DNA of 5,827 nt from Candidatus Thiosymbion ectosymbiont of Robbea hypermnestra (lineage in GTDB: Bacteria; Pseudomonadota; Gammaproteobacteria; Chromatiales; Chromatiaceae). The notes below the pieces were generated by a model, which saw only the letters and a program-made list of their open reading frames with translations, was not told the origin of the DNA and ran no database searches. Positions within the stretch are counted from its first letter, which is position 1, and every line of letters starts with the position of its first letter. The position numbers were made by a program, and so were the translations under genes. Positions 1 through 5,373 of this stretch are shown here, one piece after another. The DNA lies in NCBI GenBank assembly GCA_020443945.1, contig JAIZWN010000398.1, positions 1 to 5,827 of the forward strand, written 5' to 3'.

Positions 1-4
1 GCAG

Positions 5-27
5 ATTCCGGCAATCCCTGCCGGAAT
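5..27. repeat. Short palindromic hairpin, probably the edge of a dispersed repeat
   Basis: A perfect 9-bp stem (ATTCCGGCA pairing with TGCCGGAAT, loop ATCCC) is followed by GACGGGGTAGGGG. This resembles the short 'TGCCGGAATGACG' palindromes scattered between genes in many proteobacterial genomes. No T tract follows, so it is not an obvious intrinsic terminator for a gene entering from the left. The window edge cuts whatever lies upstream, so its full extent is unknown. Confidence 0.5.
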
Positions 28-92
28 GACGGGGTAGGGGTCGGCAGACTTCATCACTTAAAATTTAGCCACTACCCACGCGGGTGTACGCC

Positions 93-482
93 ATGAATCG
101 AGTTGGAGACAATGCCCGTGACGGCGAGCGGCGATTGACCCGGCTCTACCGTTCCCTGGGGCCGGCGGATCGGGACACCCTGCTCGCCTTCGGTGAATTT
201 CTGGCCGCGCGGGGCGGGGCGCCCGCGCAAGAGACGCCACACCCCCTGGAGCCGGAACCCCTGCCGCGGCCGCGGGAAGAAAGCGTGGTCGCCGCCATCA
301 AACGGCTCTCGCGCCAATATCACATGCTCGACCGTAGCGCCATGCTCAACGATACCTCCGCCCTGATGGGCGCCCACGTCCTCCAGGGGCGCCCGGCAAG
401 CGAGGTGATCGACGAGCTGGAGGCGCTCTTTGCCCGCTACTACGCCGCATATCGGGAACAAACGGCGCCCCCCCCCGGCTGA
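93..482 (+). CDS. Hypothetical protein, 129 aa, upstream of perM
   Basis: I do not recognise a family for this protein. It has no signal peptide or membrane segment and is probably cytoplasmic. It looks like two helical parts: an N-terminal one (about residues 10-40, with the hydrophobic stretch TLLAFGEFLAAR) and a C-terminal one (about 63-121, rich in Leu, Ala, Glu and Arg, ending in an ELEALFARYYAAYRE-type amphipathic helix). A proline-rich linker (about 43-60) joins them. The ATG at 93 is preferred over an in-frame GTG at 84, although neither has a clear Shine-Dalgarno sequence. A -10-like TAAAAT lies at 59-64 without a good -35. The gene ends 10 bases before perM, so the two are probably co-transcribed. 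Base 3 of the codons is strongly G/C, like the neighbouring genes, which supports real coding. The 3' end runs through nine consecutive C's. Function cannot be inferred from the sequence. Confidence 0.8.
   Translation: MNRVGDNARDGERRLTRLYRSLGPADRDTLLAFGEFLAARGGAPAQETPHPLEPEPLPRPREESVVAAIKRLSRQYHMLDRSAMLNDTSALMGAHVLQGRPASEVIDELEALFARYYAAYREQTAPPPG
468..476 (+). repeat. C9 homopolymer at the 3' end of the small gene
   Basis: Nine consecutive C's encode the Pro-Pro-Pro near the C-terminus of the 129-aa protein, four bases before its TGA stop. The perM reading frame is open across this tract. Loss of a single C would therefore remove the stop and join the small protein in frame to PerM (junction ...APPPADLLAMQ...). 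Tracts like this can slip during replication or be misread during sequencing. Confidence 0.85.
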
Positions 483-492
483 CCTCCTTGCC

Positions 493-1572
493 ATGCAAGT
501 CCTCACCGACTGGTTCCGCCGCTACTTCTCCGACCCCCAGATCGTCTCCCTGGCGATCCTGCTGCTGGTCGGATTCGCCATCGTCCTCACCATGGGCCAC
601 ATGTTGGGCCCGGTGCTGGCCAGCATCGTCATCGCTTACCTCCTCGACGGCCTGGTCTCCTTCCTCCAGCGGTACGGCTGGGGCCGCCTGGCGAGCGTAG
701 CCGTCGTCTACAGCCTCTTCCTCCTCTTCGTCGGCCTGGTCCTGTTCGGCATCATGCCCCTGGTCTCCCGCCAGGTGACGGACCTGGTGCAGCAGCTGCC
801 GCTCATGATCGCCGCGGGACAAAAGGTCGTCCTGGGCCTGCCGGAACGGTACCCGGACATCATCTCCACCCGACAGGTCCAGGAAGCGATCGGCACCCTG
901 CACGCCGAAATCGCCACCTTCGGCCAACAGGTCGTCTCCTGGTCCCTCGCCTCCGTAGTGGGCTTCATCACCCTCCTGATCTACGTGATCCTGGTGCCCT
1001 TCCTGGTCTTCTTCTTCCTCAAAGATCGGGACCTCATCCTCGCCTGGTTCAAGCGCTATCTGCCCAAACATCGCCGCATCGCCGGCACCGTGTGGCGAAA
1101 CGTAGACCTGCAGATCTCCAAATACGTGCGCGGCAAATTCTGGGAAATCCTCATCGTCTGGGCCGTGAGCTACCTCACCTTCTCCGCCTTCGGGCTCAAA
1201 TACGCCCTCCTGCTCAGCCTGTTGGTAGGCCTGTCGGTCATCATCCCCTACATCGGCGCCTCCGTAGTCACCCTGCCGGTCCTTTTGATCGCCTGGTTCC
1301 AATGGGGCTGGACCTCCCAATTCATCTGGCTGGGCGGGGCCTACCTCCTCATCCAGGCCCTGGACGGCAACATCCTGGTGCCCCTGCTTTTCTCGGAAGT
1401 CGTCGACCTGCACCCGGTCGCCATCATCGTCGCCATCCTCGTCTTCGGCGGGCTCTGGGGATTCTGGGGCGTCTTCTTCGCCATCCCCCTGGCGACCCTG
1501 GTGCAGGCCGTCCTCATTGCCTGGCCCCGCCATACCCCGCCCGATTTCGAGCCACAACAACACGCGGAGTAA
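493..1572 (+). CDS. perM: AI-2E family transporter / PerM membrane protein
   Basis: This is an inner-membrane protein of the AI-2E exporter family (PF01594), 359 aa, close to the usual 350-360. The match to E. coli PerM, as I recall it, is strong from end to end. Shared features are an N-terminal WFRRYFSDPQ at 7-16, SLASVVGFITLLIYVILVP at 151-169, the FLKDRD loop at 175-180, YVRGK at 211-215, IPYIGA at 251-256, QALDGNILVP at 288-297, and LHPVAI followed by FGGLWGFWGVFFAIPLATL at 306-336. About eight hydrophobic segments are visible (roughly 17-35, 38-56, 66-90, 152-176, 217-234, 237-268, 276-300, 308-343), with a polar region at about 92-150. Family members have been linked to export of autoinducer-2 or other small molecules, or to Na+(Li+)/H+ exchange in some cases; the PerM substrate is not settled. 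I chose the ATG at 493 because it gives the conserved N-terminus, although the frame is open back to 430. There is no good ribosome-binding site, so translation may be coupled to the gene upstream. Confidence 0.92.
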   Translation: MQVLTDWFRRYFSDPQIVSLAILLLVGFAIVLTMGHMLGPVLASIVIAYLLDGLVSFLQRYGWGRLASVAVVYSLFLLFVGLVLFGIMPLVSRQVTDLVQQLPLMIAAGQKVVLGLPERYPDIISTRQVQEAIGTLHAEIATFGQQVVSWSLASVVGFITLLIYVILVPFLVFFFLKDRDLILAWFKRYLPKHRRIAGTVWRNVDLQISKYVRGKFWEILIVWAVSYLTFSAFGLKYALLLSLLVGLSVIIPYIGASVVTLPVLLIAWFQWGWTSQFIWLGGAYLLIQALDGNILVPLLFSEVVDLHPVAIIVAILVFGGLWGFWGVFFAIPLATLVQAVLIAWPRHTPPDFEPQQHAE

Positions 1573-1586
1573 AGACCCTGTTTTTT

Positions 1587-1674
1587 GCCGCAAATGAACG
1601 CGAATCAACGCAAATCGGTCGAAATTGGCCCGCCATCATCGACAATTCCTGATCTATTTGCGTCCATTTGCGGC
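1587..1674. repeat. Spaced inverted repeat of CGCAAAT units between convergent genes
   Basis: The arms at 1587-1601 (GCCGCAAATGAACGC) and 1660-1674 (GCGTCCATTTGCGGC) are complementary at 14 of 15 positions and are separated by 58 bases. The left arm continues as a period-10 tandem (units starting at 1589, 1599 and 1609: CGCAAATGAA, CGCGAATCAA, CGCAAATCGG). The right arm holds two units in the opposite sense. Similar 'gcgaatcaacgcaaat' elements are common intergenic repeats in environmental proteobacterial genomes, as I recall. It lies between the 3' ends of perM and the GT4 gene. A T6 run (1581-1586) lies on the wrong side of the hairpin for termination on either strand. Nothing else is clear in the spacer (1573-1769) apart from paired GGCGCC hexamers near 1730-1760. 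Confidence 0.7.
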
Positions 1675-1769
1675 TAAACCTTCCCTGAAAATCCTGCTCG
1701 ATGGGCTGGCGTGTGGGAGCCGGAGAGGACGCGGCGCCGGGTCGGGATCGATAGGCGCCCGTCCCGTTT

Positions 1770-2870
1770 TCAGGGGGCCTTGTGGGCAACCTCCGCCAGC
1801 AGTTCCCGGTAAACCGCCAGGTTGCCTTCCACCATGGCGTCGAGGGAAAACTCCCGGCGCATCAGCTCCTTGCCGGCCGCCCCCATCCGCCGGGTGAGTC
1901 CTCGATCGCGCAGCAAGGTTGCCACCGCCGTACCGAGCGCCCGGCTATCCCCGGGCGGCGCCAAGAGACCATTGTAGCCGTGGCGGACGGCCTCCGGGAT
2001 ACCGCCGACCCGGCTGGCGACGATGGGCACGCCGGCGCTTGCCGCCTGGAGCAGGGAGACCCCCAACCCCTCCAGGGTGGCGGGGTGGACCAGCAGCTCC
2101 AGGCAGGGCAGCAGGTCCGGCAGGTCGTCCCGAAACCCGACGAACCGCACATGATCCGTGAGTCCCGCGCCGGCAACGCGCCGGCGCAGGTCCTGCTCCA
2201 GGGGCCCCTGTCCGAAGATGAGGACCCGCAGGTGTGGAAATTCCCCGATCAGGGGCGGGAGGGCCTCGATCAGAAAGCGGTGTCCCTTGCGTTCGATCAG
2301 CTGGGCCACGCTGCCGATCGGACGGGTCCGCGCGGGGATGCCCAGCGCATGGGTCAGCCGCTCCCGGTTGCAGGGGCGATCGAAGCGTTCCCGATCCACC
2401 GCGCTACGCACCAGGCGCAGCTTTTCCGCGGGCAGGCCGGCGGCGAGCAACACCTGGCCGATGCCTTCCGAGATGGCGATCACCCGATCATGCAGGCGGT
2501 ACTTGAGGGCCACTATCCAGCGGGGCTCCGGATTGTCCACCCGGCGGGAGTGGACGACCGGCACGCCGGCCAGGCGGCAGGCGATGCCGCCCATCACGTC
2601 GGCCCCGATACGGCTGTGGAGATGCACTAGCTCCGGGCGGTGCTTGCGAAGATGGCGGTGGAGCCAGGGAATGAGCCGCGGATCCAGATCCCCGCCCATG
2701 ACCATGGGAGAGACCTCGGCGCAGGCCGCCGCCGCCCGCGCCAACTCACTGCCCGCGGGACAAATGAGGGCATTGTCGTGACCGCGCTCCGCCAGCCCCT
2801 GCATCAGATAGAGGGCCTGCAGGGCGCCCCCGTAGAGGTTGCGGCCCGCCTCGATATGCAGAATCTTCAA
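1770..2870 (-). CDS. Glycosyltransferase family 4 (GT-B fold), surface-glycan assembly
   Basis: This is a cytoplasmic GT4-type glycosyltransferase of 366 aa, which should transfer a sugar from a nucleotide-sugar donor to a glycolipid such as a lipopolysaccharide core. The N-terminal acceptor domain has MKILHIEAGRNLYGGALQ (1-18, with the Gly-Gly loop), LVHLHSRIGADVMG (81-94) and HSRRVDNPE (107-115). The C-terminal donor domain has GSVAQLIERKGHRFLIEAL (186-204), LIFGQGPLEQDL (217-228), FVGFRDDLPDLL (243-254), and HPATLEGLGVSLLQAASAGVPIVAS (262-286), followed by GGIPEAV. The usual E-x7-E ends in Gln here (E267, Q275), and the Arg of the usual 'RLxxxKG' motif is Gln190, although K195 is kept. The start codon is TTG at 2870-2868, supported by the conserved N-terminus; it overlaps the GT9 stop as TTGA, so translation is probably coupled. 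The acceptor and donor sugars cannot be named from sequence. Confidence 0.93.
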   Translation of the reverse strand: MKILHIEAGRNLYGGALQALYLMQGLAERGHDNALICPAGSELARAAAACAEVSPMVMGGDLDPRLIPWLHRHLRKHRPELVHLHSRIGADVMGGIACRLAGVPVVHSRRVDNPEPRWIVALKYRLHDRVIAISEGIGQVLLAAGLPAEKLRLVRSAVDRERFDRPCNRERLTHALGIPARTRPIGSVAQLIERKGHRFLIEALPPLIGEFPHLRVLIFGQGPLEQDLRRRVAGAGLTDHVRFVGFRDDLPDLLPCLELLVHPATLEGLGVSLLQAASAGVPIVASRVGGIPEAVRHGYNGLLAPPGDSRALGTAVATLLRDRGLTRRMGAAGKELMRREFSLDAMVEGNLAVYRELLAEVAHKAP

Positions 2871-3916
2871 ACCCTTGGTCCCGGCAGGTCCCTGGCCGCG
2901 TTCAGTACCTCGTCCACCTGGATGGACCCCATGCAGGTAAAGGCGCCGTCACAGGTGGGCCGGCGTTTGCAGGGGGAGCAATCCAACCGATGATACAGCA
3001 CCCGGGCATTGGCGCGGGTGGTCTCCAGGTAGGGGCGGGTGGACCCGAACAACAGCAGACTCGGCCGGTCGAAGGCGATACCCATGTGGCTGAGGCCCGT
3101 GTCGACGCCCACCAGCAGGCGGCTCCGGTCGATCAGGGCCGCCGCTTGCAACAGGGTCGTCTTGCCTGCGAGAACGAGCGGTCTCCCGGCGGCAAGATCA
3201 CGGATCCGCCCCGCGGCCGCGCGGTCGCCGGGTCCCCCGAGCACGACGACCGGTAACGCCAGCTCGGCATGCAATCGCTCCGCGAGCTCGGCCCAACGCG
3301 GAGCGAACCAGTGCTTCTGCGGTCGGGTCGTGAAGGGGCAGAGTACCGCGAATCCGCGGCTCAATCCCTGGTTGGCGATCAGATTTCGGGCGAAATCGGC
3401 CGCCTCCGGCCCATAGTGGACGGCCATGGAAAAATCCTGGGCGGGCAGTCCCAGCGTCCGGGCCAGAAAGAGGTACTCCGAGCCGATGCGCGCGGGCTCT
3501 CCGCCACGAGGCAGGACGCGGGTCATGAGCCACCGGCTGCCCTCGCGGGAGCCCAGGCCGATCCGCTCCCGGGCCCCGGAAAGGCGCGTCACAAGTCCGC
3601 TCTTGAGCAATCCCTGCAGGTCCAGGGCCAGATCGAACCGGCGCGCGCGCAGGTGCTCTCGAAAGGCCCCGAGCGAACGCGCGAGCGCCCCGAAGCGGCG
3701 TTGGCGCCAGAGCGCGCGCCACTCGTGAATGGGCCAGACGATGACCTCGTCCAGGTCCGGATGCCGTTCCAGAAGGGCGCGGTATTCCGGTTGCACCAGC
3801 CAGGCGATGTGCGCCCGAGGACAGGCGCGGCGGAGGGTCGCGATCAGGGGCGAAGCGAAAACGATGTCGCCGATGGCGCTCATACGAACCAGCAGAATGC
3901 GCGTATCGGGCCTCAT
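2867..3916 (-). CDS. Glycosyltransferase family 9 (heptosyltransferase-like)
   Basis: This is a GT9-family protein of 349 aa, the family of the lipopolysaccharide heptosyltransferases WaaC, WaaF and WaaQ. It probably adds heptose or a related sugar to the inner core at the cytoplasmic face of the inner membrane. The N-terminus has RILLVRMSAIGDIVFASPL (6-24), with Asp17 at the place of the catalytic Asp of WaaC. Mid-protein LALDLQGLLKSG lies at 97-108, CPFTTRPQKHW at 193-203 (Lys201 at a conserved Lys position), VVLGGPGD at 224-231 and LLVGVDTGLSHMGIAF at 267-282 (Asp272 and His277). A C-terminal cluster of four cysteines (C313, C316, C322, C328) matches the 'CSPC...C...C' segment common in this family. 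I chose the ATG at 3916: it sits just before the conserved fold and has GGGGGA six bases upstream (3923-3928). The open frame continues to 4114, but the extra 66 residues match nothing in the family. It is the first gene of an operon with the GT4 gene. Confidence 0.93.
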   Translation of the reverse strand: MRPDTRILLVRMSAIGDIVFASPLIATLRRACPRAHIAWLVQPEYRALLERHPDLDEVIVWPIHEWRALWRQRRFGALARSLGAFREHLRARRFDLALDLQGLLKSGLVTRLSGARERIGLGSREGSRWLMTRVLPRGGEPARIGSEYLFLARTLGLPAQDFSMAVHYGPEAADFARNLIANQGLSRGFAVLCPFTTRPQKHWFAPRWAELAERLHAELALPVVVLGGPGDRAAAGRIRDLAAGRPLVLAGKTTLLQAAALIDRSRLLVGVDTGLSHMGIAFDRPSLLLFGSTRPYLETTRANARVLYHRLDCSPCKRRPTCDGAFTCMGSIQVDEVLNAARDLPGPRV

Positions 3917-3926
3917 CTGGCGTCCC

Positions 3927-3941
3927 CCGGCGAGCTGCCGG
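3927..3941 (-). promoter_or_regulatory. Small hairpin touching the GT9 ribosome-binding site
   Basis: On the reverse strand CCGGC and GCCGG form a 5-bp stem with a 5-base loop, ending at and slightly overlapping the GGGGGA Shine-Dalgarno-like sequence (3923-3928) of the GT9 gene. Such a stem could modulate ribosome access, but short GC stems are frequent by chance in DNA of this composition. Confidence 0.3.
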
Positions 3942-3971
3942 CAAAGGTGAAATGGGGTACTGGAAAAACCC

Positions 3972-4000
3972 TTGACAAGTAATTTGGTATTTAAGAAAAT
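3972..4000 (+). promoter_or_regulatory. Sigma-70-type promoter of the small RNA gene
   Basis: A perfect -35 hexamer TTGACA (3972-3977) is followed by a 17-base spacer and GAAAAT (3995-4000), which matches 4 of 6 positions of TATAAT. The expected start is about 4007. The surrounding segment is clearly richer in A/T than the genes on either side. It points away from the GT9 gene and against nupC, so it serves neither of them. The natural product is a transcript that ends at the terminator about 90 bases downstream. Confidence 0.6.
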
Positions 4001-4003
4001 ACC
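3986..4003. promoter_or_regulatory. Perfect palindrome over the -10 element, candidate operator
   Basis: GGTATTT-AAGA-AAATACC is a perfect 7-4-7 dyad. It covers the -10 of the forward promoter and also the weaker reverse-strand -10 candidate for the GT9 gene. A dimeric repressor bound here would block the forward promoter and possibly both. I cannot assign the site to a known regulator. Confidence 0.5.
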
Positions 4004-4018
4004 GATGTACTGAATCAA
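3989..4018 (-). promoter_or_regulatory. Weak candidate promoter for the GT9-GT4 operon
   Basis: Reading the reverse strand, TTGATT (4018-4013) and TTAAAT (3994-3989) are separated by 18 bases; each matches the sigma-70 consensus at 4 of 6 positions. This would give a leader of about 65 bases before the GT9 start. Only modest support: the region is A/T-rich and such matches arise easily. The operon could instead be read from nupC. Confidence 0.25.
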
Positions 4019-4096
4019 GACACGGCGTTTCAGTGCACTCTTCCATCCTCCTTTGGTGGTAACCTTGAGCGCGACCTTCCCCGTCGCGCTTTTTTT
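4007..4096 (+). ncRNA. Candidate small RNA of about 90 nt with an anti-Shine-Dalgarno loop
   Basis: A consensus -35/-10 pair predicts a start near G4007, and a strong intrinsic terminator ends the transcript at about 4096. Three hairpins fill the interval. Hairpin 1 has a 9-bp stem (4006-4014 with 4029-4037, one G-U pair) and a 14-base loop. Hairpin 2 is a 5-bp stem (CCATC 4043-4047 with GGTGG 4055-4059, one G-U pair) whose 7-base loop is CUCCUUU. Hairpin 3 is the terminator. The segment between hairpins 1 and 2 is pyrimidine-rich and unpaired. A loop complementary to Shine-Dalgarno sequences and a U-rich 3' end are features of trans-acting regulators of translation, often bound by Hfq or ProQ; that role is inference. 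It runs opposite to both flanking genes and would be antisense to any nupC transcript reading past its stop. I do not recognise it as a known RNA family. Confidence 0.55.
4068..4096 (+). terminator. Intrinsic terminator of the small RNA
   Basis: A perfect 8-bp stem AGCGCGAC/GTCGCGCT (4068-4075 and 4083-4090) with a 7-base loop is followed directly by six further T's (seven counting the last paired base). It works on the forward strand only: on the reverse strand the run of A's comes before the stem and CAAGGTTACC follows it, so it is not a standard terminator for nupC, whose stop lies 14 bases beyond the T tract. Confidence 0.85.
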
Positions 4097-4110
4097 ATGG
4101 GCGGATCGAT

Positions 4111-5355
4111 TCAACCGACGAGCGCAACCACCGCCCCGGTGAGAAAACAGGCCAGATTGCCCGCGAGCAGGGATTTGGGACCCAGCGCGAAGATGTCCGC
4201 GCGCCGCTCCGGCACCATGACCCCGAGCCCACCGAGCAGGATCCCGAGACTCCCCAGGTTGGCGAAGCCGCAGAGCGCATAGGTCAGGATCAGGCGGCTA
4301 TGGGAGGACAGAGCCTCCGCGGGCAGGGCGGCCAGATTCAGATAGGCGATGAGCTCGTTGAGTACGATCTTGGTGCCCATCAGCTCGCCGGCCGTCAGGG
4401 CCTCGCTCCAGGGAATGCCGAGCAGCCAGGCGACGGGGGCCATGGCCCAGCCGAGCAGCCGTTGCAGGCTGAGTGCCTCCCCGCCGACCGCGGGTAAGAG
4501 CGCGAAGAGCTGATTGACCAGACTCACCAGCGCGACGGCGATTACCAGGGTCGCGGCGACGCTGACTACCAACTTTACGCCGTCGAAGGTCCCGCTCATG
4601 ATGGCGTCGACGCTGCCCGTGAAGTTACCGCCCTGAACGGATATGCCGGCGGCCGTCTCCTTGTCCACGCCCGGCACCAGGAGGGCGGCAATCGCAATCG
4701 CGGCGGGGGCGCTGATCAGGGAGGCGGTCATGAGATTACCGGCGGCATCCGGCACCACGGTGGCCAGGATGGTGGCGTAAAGCACGAACATATTGCCCGC
4801 GATGGTCGCCATGCCCGCGGTCATGACCATGAACAGCCCGGCCCGGCTCATATCCCGCAGATAGGGCCGGATCAGCAAAGGCGCCTCGGTCATGCCGACG
4901 AAAACGTTGGCGGCCGCCGAGACGCCGACCGCGCCACCGACATTGAGCACCTTCCGCAACCCCCAGGCAAAGCCGCGCACGATCAGCGGCAGTATCCGCC
5001 ACTGGAACAGCAGGGCGCTCAGCGCGCTGACGAGCAGGATCAGGGGCAACCCCTGAAGCGCGAGGATAAAGGCATTCTCCGGGTAGGCGGTTTCGAACGG
5101 CGCACCGCCGCCGCCCAGATAACCGAATACGAACGAGGTGCCTTCCCGGGTCGCCGATTGCACGGCCAGCACGGCGCCGTTCAGCGCCTCGAAGGCATTC
5201 TCCAGGGGCTCGAATCGCAGCAACACGCCGGCCAGGATCAGCTGGAGCAGGAGGCCCCCCGTCACCAGCCGCCAGGAGACGGAACCGCGGTTTTCGCTCC
5301 AGGCCCAGGTCAGGCCGAGCAGGATTGCGATGCCGAGGATTGCTTGCCATGCCAT
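4111..5355 (-). CDS. nupC: Concentrative nucleoside transporter (NupC/CNT family)
   Basis: This is a cation-coupled nucleoside importer of the inner membrane, 414 aa, typical for bacterial CNT proteins (domains Nucleos_tra2_N, Gate, Nucleos_tra2_C). Recognisable parts are hydrophobic helices near 4-20, 30-46 and 96-116; the first re-entrant hairpin with NVFVGMTEAPLLIRPYL (150-166); the helix with MTAGMATIAGNM (178-189); GTKIVLNELIAYLNL (327-341) in the second hairpin; and LTYALCGFANLGSLGILLGGLGVMVPERR (357-385). By comparison with the V. cholerae CNT structure as I recall it, Glu157, Glu334, Phe364, Asn366 and Ser369 should contact the nucleoside, and Asn150, Val153, Thr184 and Ile185 fit its sodium site. 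The Gln before Thr-Glu is Met155 here, as in the human purine-selective CNT2. Residues 188-189 (Asn-Met) are also unusual. The ATG at 5355 starts the first helix and has AGGA nine bases upstream; the open frame to 5613 only adds residues unlike the family. No clear promoter is seen. Confidence 0.93.
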   Translation of the reverse strand: MAWQAILGIAILLGLTWAWSENRGSVSWRLVTGGLLLQLILAGVLLRFEPLENAFEALNGAVLAVQSATREGTSFVFGYLGGGGAPFETAYPENAFILALQGLPLILLVSALSALLFQWRILPLIVRGFAWGLRKVLNVGGAVGVSAAANVFVGMTEAPLLIRPYLRDMSRAGLFMVMTAGMATIAGNMFVLYATILATVVPDAAGNLMTASLISAPAAIAIAALLVPGVDKETAAGISVQGGNFTGSVDAIMSGTFDGVKLVVSVAATLVIAVALVSLVNQLFALLPAVGGEALSLQRLLGWAMAPVAWLLGIPWSEALTAGELMGTKIVLNELIAYLNLAALPAEALSSHSRLILTYALCGFANLGSLGILLGGLGVMVPERRADIFALGPKSLLAGNLACFLTGAVVALVG

Positions 5356-5373
5356 TTTCGGTTGTCCTGATTC

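Noticed and set aside
59..64. TAAAAT as a promoter -10 for the small gene
   Set aside because: It fits the -10 at 5 of 6 positions, but the matching -35 position is AGGGGT-like, so I did not list it as a feature.
430..492. Earlier start for PerM
   Set aside because: The conserved WFRRYFSDPQ N-terminus follows the ATG at 493, and the extra 21 residues lie out of frame over the end of the small gene.
346..1608. A 420-residue open frame on the reverse strand opposite perM
   Set aside because: It is an extremely acidic, Gly/Gln/Asp-rich sequence with no fold-like pattern, and it is exactly what GC-rich codon bias produces opposite a membrane-protein gene. PerM on the other strand is a clear family member.
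1581..1674. T6 run and inverted repeat as a terminator after perM
   Set aside because: The T's come before the hairpin on the forward strand, and A's follow it on the reverse strand, so neither direction has the stem-then-T order.
1782..2781. Long forward-strand open frames opposite the GT4 gene
   Set aside because: Their translations are Arg/Pro/Ser-rich or low in hydrophobic pattern and match no family, while the reverse strand encodes a well-formed glycosyltransferase.
3198..4046. A 282-residue reverse frame starting with ATG at 4046 after AAAGGAGG
   Set aside because: The ribosome-site-like sequence touches the ATG with no spacing, most of the frame overlaps the GT9 gene out of frame, and the translation is Arg/Pro-rich. 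The purine run is the complement of the small RNA's anti-Shine-Dalgarno loop.
3917..4114. N-terminal extension of GT9 by 66 residues
   Set aside because: The fold starts at the ATG at 3916, which has a Shine-Dalgarno-like sequence; the extension matches nothing in the family and lies in A/T-richer intergenic DNA.
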